Shown here: positions 61,936 to 64,000 of the stretch, one piece after another
Numbering within the stretch: the first letter of the stretch is position 1
How the letters are laid out: every line of letters begins with the position of its first letter
Assembly (NCBI RefSeq): GCF_001029435.1
Contig: NZ_LDOV01000022.1
Location: forward strand, 186,001-250,000
Direction of reading: 5' to 3'
Origin: Photobacterium aphoticum
Lineage (GTDB): Bacteria > Pseudomonadota > Gammaproteobacteria > Enterobacterales > Vibrionaceae
DNA: 64,000 nt
The notes under the pieces: model-generated
Told to the model about the DNA's origin: nothing
Seen by the model: only the letters and a program-made list of their open reading frames with translations
Database searches by the model: none
Translations under genes and position numbers: made by a program

Positions 61936-62244
61936 TTAGTGGTGCGAGGCGATTTCCGCTTTTTTCAGATCTTTAACGCTCTTGCTCACTTCACGACGCT
62001 CTTTTGAAAGCTCTGCACTGATGATAATGTGATCGTCAACGCGATCTTCGTAATCGCCTTTCATGTTTTCGATGATTTCAACGATCTGGTCGTGCGTCAT
62101 GTCAGCCTTGATGTAATCAAGTAGGTTTTCAAGCAATTCAACACGCTTACGGTTATCACGGATTTTACGATCGTTATCCAGGATCTCACGCTTCAGCTTG
62201 TTCTTACGACGAGTTTGACGAACTAGCTCTAGGATAGTGTTCAT
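61936..62244 (-). CDS. tmaR: TmaR (YeeX, DUF496) pole-localisation protein
   Basis: TmaR in E. coli forms clusters at the pole and sequesters enzyme I of the sugar phosphotransferase system. This 102-residue coiled-coil protein matches E. coli YeeX closely: [10 protein letters not shown], then [20 protein letters not shown] and [14 protein letters not shown] with [11 protein letters not shown]. The phosphorylated tyrosine of E. coli TmaR (Tyr72 in GDYEDR) corresponds to Y65 here and is conserved. AAAGGA lies upstream of the ATG. It is a single gene with its own terminator. Confidence 0.93.
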   Translation of the reverse strand: MNTILELVRQTRRKNKLKREILDNDRKIRDNRKRVELLENLLDYIKADMTHDQIVEIIENMKGDYEDRVDDHIIISAELSKERREVSKSVKDLKKAEIASHH

Positions 62245-62783
62245 TCTTTTTCCTTTTATGAATCTACAAAACCTAACTCATCCCGTTATATCAGAAATCT
62301 TTGTTGCTACTCAAGTCACATTTTAACCAATTAAAAAAGATCGCTCATTACTTTGATGTAGTGCAGAATCTCGCACATTGGTCACCCTTTTCGCAGCTGG
62401 TTATACCTCTTTCGCTTGCAGCACATTTTTTCACCACTTGAGTATTCCCATACCATCAATCTCGCTATCACCACGCGCAATAGTTTGATTTATCAACAAT
62501 CCTGAAATCTTGCGATGAAAATCCAACCGCAAATGATGATCGCCTTCAACCTAATTGCTGTGAATATCCCCACACTTTCTCACAAAAGTATTTGCAAATA
62601 GCATCATCCAGCCTAATCTTGAAAAGACCAATAGTGTTTGGCAATACGCAACAATGAGCAAGAATCGCTTCATCTGGCCATACTTTTTTGCAAGTTACAC
62701 TGGAACAAAGGGATTCAATTGTCACCATGATGCAGTTAAATGGTATTGGCACGTGTACAGATGTAAGTAATTCAGGAGACAAC
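62245..62783. other. Intergenic region, tmaR / first cold-shock gene
   Basis: This 539-bp region should contain the tmaR promoter and, on the right, a long untranslated leader of the cold-shock gene, as is usual for cspA-type genes. I could not mark a cold box or promoter with confidence. No gene was found. Confidence 0.4.
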
Positions 62784-62993
62784 ATGTCTAAAGCAACAGG
62801 TACCGTTAAGTGGTTCAATGAAGAAAAAGGTTTTGGCTTTATCACTCAAGACAACGGCGGTGCTGACGTATTCGTTCATTTCCGTGCCATTACCGGTGAC
62901 GGTTTCAAAACGCTAGCCGAAGGTCAGAAAGTCAGCTACGAAACAGAGCAAGGCCCGAAAGGTCTTCAGGCTGCGAACGTAGAAAAAATCTGA
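62784..62993 (+). CDS. Cold-shock protein, CspA family, copy 1
   Basis: This 69-residue OB-fold RNA-binding protein acts as an RNA chaperone. RNP1 is GFGFIT and RNP2 is VFVHFRAI; the opening is [25 protein letters not shown] lies seven bases before the ATG, and a longer in-frame opening of 32 codons belongs to the leader. It is a close paralogue of the second copy 480 bases downstream. Whether it is cold-induced cannot be read from the sequence. Confidence 0.94.
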   Translation: MSKATGTVKWFNEEKGFGFITQDNGGADVFVHFRAITGDGFKTLAEGQKVSYETEQGPKGLQAANVEKI

Positions 62994-63015
62994 TTCAACT
63001 GAATGAGATTCCGTT

Positions 63016-63040
63016 AAAAGGGCTATTGCAGCCCTTTTTT
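63016..63040 (+). terminator. Terminator of the first cold-shock gene
   Basis: AAAAGGGCT and AGCCCTTTT form a 9-bp stem with an ATTGC loop and a T tract. Confidence 0.88.
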
Positions 63041-63474
63041 ACTTTCTGTCTTCCACCAAACAAAGCCGCACTTCACACCCCCACAACACGCTGACAACGC
63101 CTATACCCACTCACCGATAGCGTATTGTGATCTTTTCGCTTTAACTTCCGGCATTTTCATCAGGTTAACTTAACAGCTTGTATATTCACGGTTATCTCAG
63201 TAGATGCCTGCTATCTGGGTCACACTTTGCTATATAAATGACTCAATTCCCTAGTATTTGCTTGCGTACACCCCCTCCGTGTGGCCTAATACTTCACGGC
63301 CTGTAATGCAGACCTATTTATGCCACAAATTGAAATAGAAAACTTCGTTCCACCGCTACATCCAGCGACTGACCTGAAGATCTCAACATTCTTTTGTCCA
63401 TAAGTAATACATTATGATGGCTTAAGTACGCTCTCGAAGCGTGATACAAATTTATTTAATTCAGGAGACATAAC
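63041..63474. other. Leader and promoter region of the second cold-shock gene
   Basis: No gene is visible in this stretch. The last dozen bases before the ATG (TTCAGGAGACA) are the same as in front of the first copy, showing a shared ribosome-binding region. A long cspA-type leader is probable. Confidence 0.45.
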
Positions 63475-63684
63475 ATGTCTAAAGCAACTGGTATCGTTAA
63501 GTGGTTCAACGATGAGAAAGGTTTCGGTTTCATCACTCAGGACAACGGCGGCGCTGACGTATTCGTTCACTTCCGTGCTATCCTAGGCGAAGGCTTCAAA
63601 TCTCTAGCTGAAGGCCAGAAAGTATCTTTCGACATCGAACAAGGTCAGAAAGGTCCTCAAGCTGCTAACGTTGAGCGCATCTAA
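63475..63684 (+). CDS. Cold-shock protein, CspA family, copy 2
   Basis: This 69-residue protein differs from copy 1 at a handful of positions, for example [20 protein letters not shown] against [20 protein letters not shown]. The RNP motifs GFGFIT and VFVHFRAI are intact. The two genes are separately promoted and terminated rather than forming an operon. Confidence 0.94.
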   Translation: MSKATGIVKWFNDEKGFGFITQDNGGADVFVHFRAILGEGFKSLAEGQKVSFDIEQGQKGPQAANVERI

Positions 63685-63711
63685 TTTTAGATACCTCGCG
63701 TAAAGTTTCTG

Positions 63712-63738
63712 AAAGAGCGCTCTTGTAGCGCTCTTTTT
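63712..63738 (+). terminator. Terminator of the second cold-shock gene
   Basis: AAAGAGCGCT and AGCGCTCTTT form a 10-bp stem followed by TTG and more Ts. Confidence 0.88.
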
Positions 63739-63823
63739 GTTTTTCTGCCCTTAAAAACTCTCCCTTTCGCCGCATCCCCTTTTCTAGCGTTGTTGATATA
63801 GTGCTAGCGCCGACAGCAGATAC

Positions 63824-63856
63824 AAAAAAGCCGCAAGTATGACACTCACGGCTTTA
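63824..63856 (-). terminator. Terminator of the gene leaving the window
   Basis: AAAGCCG and CGGCTTT pair around a partly structured 15-base loop, with a run of Ts on the minus strand. It lies about 57 bases after the stop of the partial gene. Confidence 0.65.
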
Positions 63857-63912
63857 TAGATAGCGTTTACAACTCACAGATGAAACATTAGCCCACGATG
63901 ACTCAATAGACG

Positions 63913-64000
63913 TTAGAAGCCATATTCCCGGGCTTCAATACGCTCAGACGCCTTTTGATAGAACAAGTCGTAACGCATACTCTCGCGCTCTTCTTCTGTC
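63913..64000 (-). CDS. C-terminal end of an unidentified protein (5' end outside window)
   Basis: The minus-strand frame entering from the right edge reads TEEERESMRYDLFYQKASER then IEAREYGF and a stop. It is charged and helical, with protein-like composition, and is followed by a terminator. The visible 29 residues are too few to name a family. Confidence 0.6.
   Translation of the reverse strand, partial: TEEERESMRYDLFYQKASERIEAREYGF

Overview
The window reads as chromosomal DNA of a marine gamma-proteobacterium, most likely a member of the Vibrionaceae. The genus cannot be fixed by eye. The grounds are a potABC operon with two tandem potD genes, a formate dehydrogenase locus carrying DUF3305/DUF3306, FdhX and TorD-type accessory genes, neighbouring tupABC-mobA-moeA genes under an NtrC-type regulator, TmaR (YeeX), DUF3581, an OmpV-like porin and paired cold-shock genes. 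No rRNA, tRNA, CRISPR array or replication origin was seen.

Layout. 1-7.4 kb: the end of a PBP5-type DD-carboxypeptidase, an M32 carboxypeptidase, a small orphan protein, peptidase T and a three-gene envelope operon (membrane protein, Bax-like glucosaminidase lipoprotein, DUF2987 protein). 7.7-13.4 kb: the spermidine/putrescine importer potABC-potD1-potD2, with a decayed GH18 chitinase remnant between the two potD genes. 13.46-14.89 kb: a complete IS3-family element that has landed inside the terminator hairpin of potD2. 14.9-17.2 kb: a LysR regulator divergent from a PACE efflux pump, then the sirtuin cobB.

17.6-29 kb: a formate dehydrogenase region. Its main operon (4Fe-4S protein, TorD-like chaperone, FdhX, FdhA, FdhB, cytochrome b) is preceded by DUF3305-DUF3306 genes and by divergent fdhD plus a helix-turn-helix/periplasmic-binding-like regulator. 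50.4-58.8 kb: a sensor kinase, a sigma-54 activator, the tungstate transporter tupABC, mobA and a mobB-moeA fusion. Four good sigma-54 -24/-12 elements precede the FeS/fdh operon, the DUF3305 operon, fdhD and tupA. A palindrome, GGGACA-N3-TGTCCC, occurs upstream of the fdh operon and between the activator gene and tupA. The inference is that one two-component/sigma-54 system controls enzyme, metal uptake and cofactor assembly together.

29.4-49.8 kb: a YjbR-like protein and PBP7, then a 17-kb one-direction cluster of exported proteins: a 2147-aa fibronectin-III protein, a 1433-aa RHS protein ending in a Hint domain without its cysteine, a 1759-aa protein with FN3-like and golvesin/CBD-like modules, and a rhodanese-like exported protein without a catalytic cysteine. 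An MltD-like transglycosylase diverges from it. I could not match this cluster to a described system; it is the best candidate here for undescribed biology.

58.8-64 kb: a dense run of hairpins that may encode a structured RNA, a DUF3581 protein, an OmpV-like barrel, TmaR, two cold-shock proteins, and the end of an unidentified gene leaving the window.
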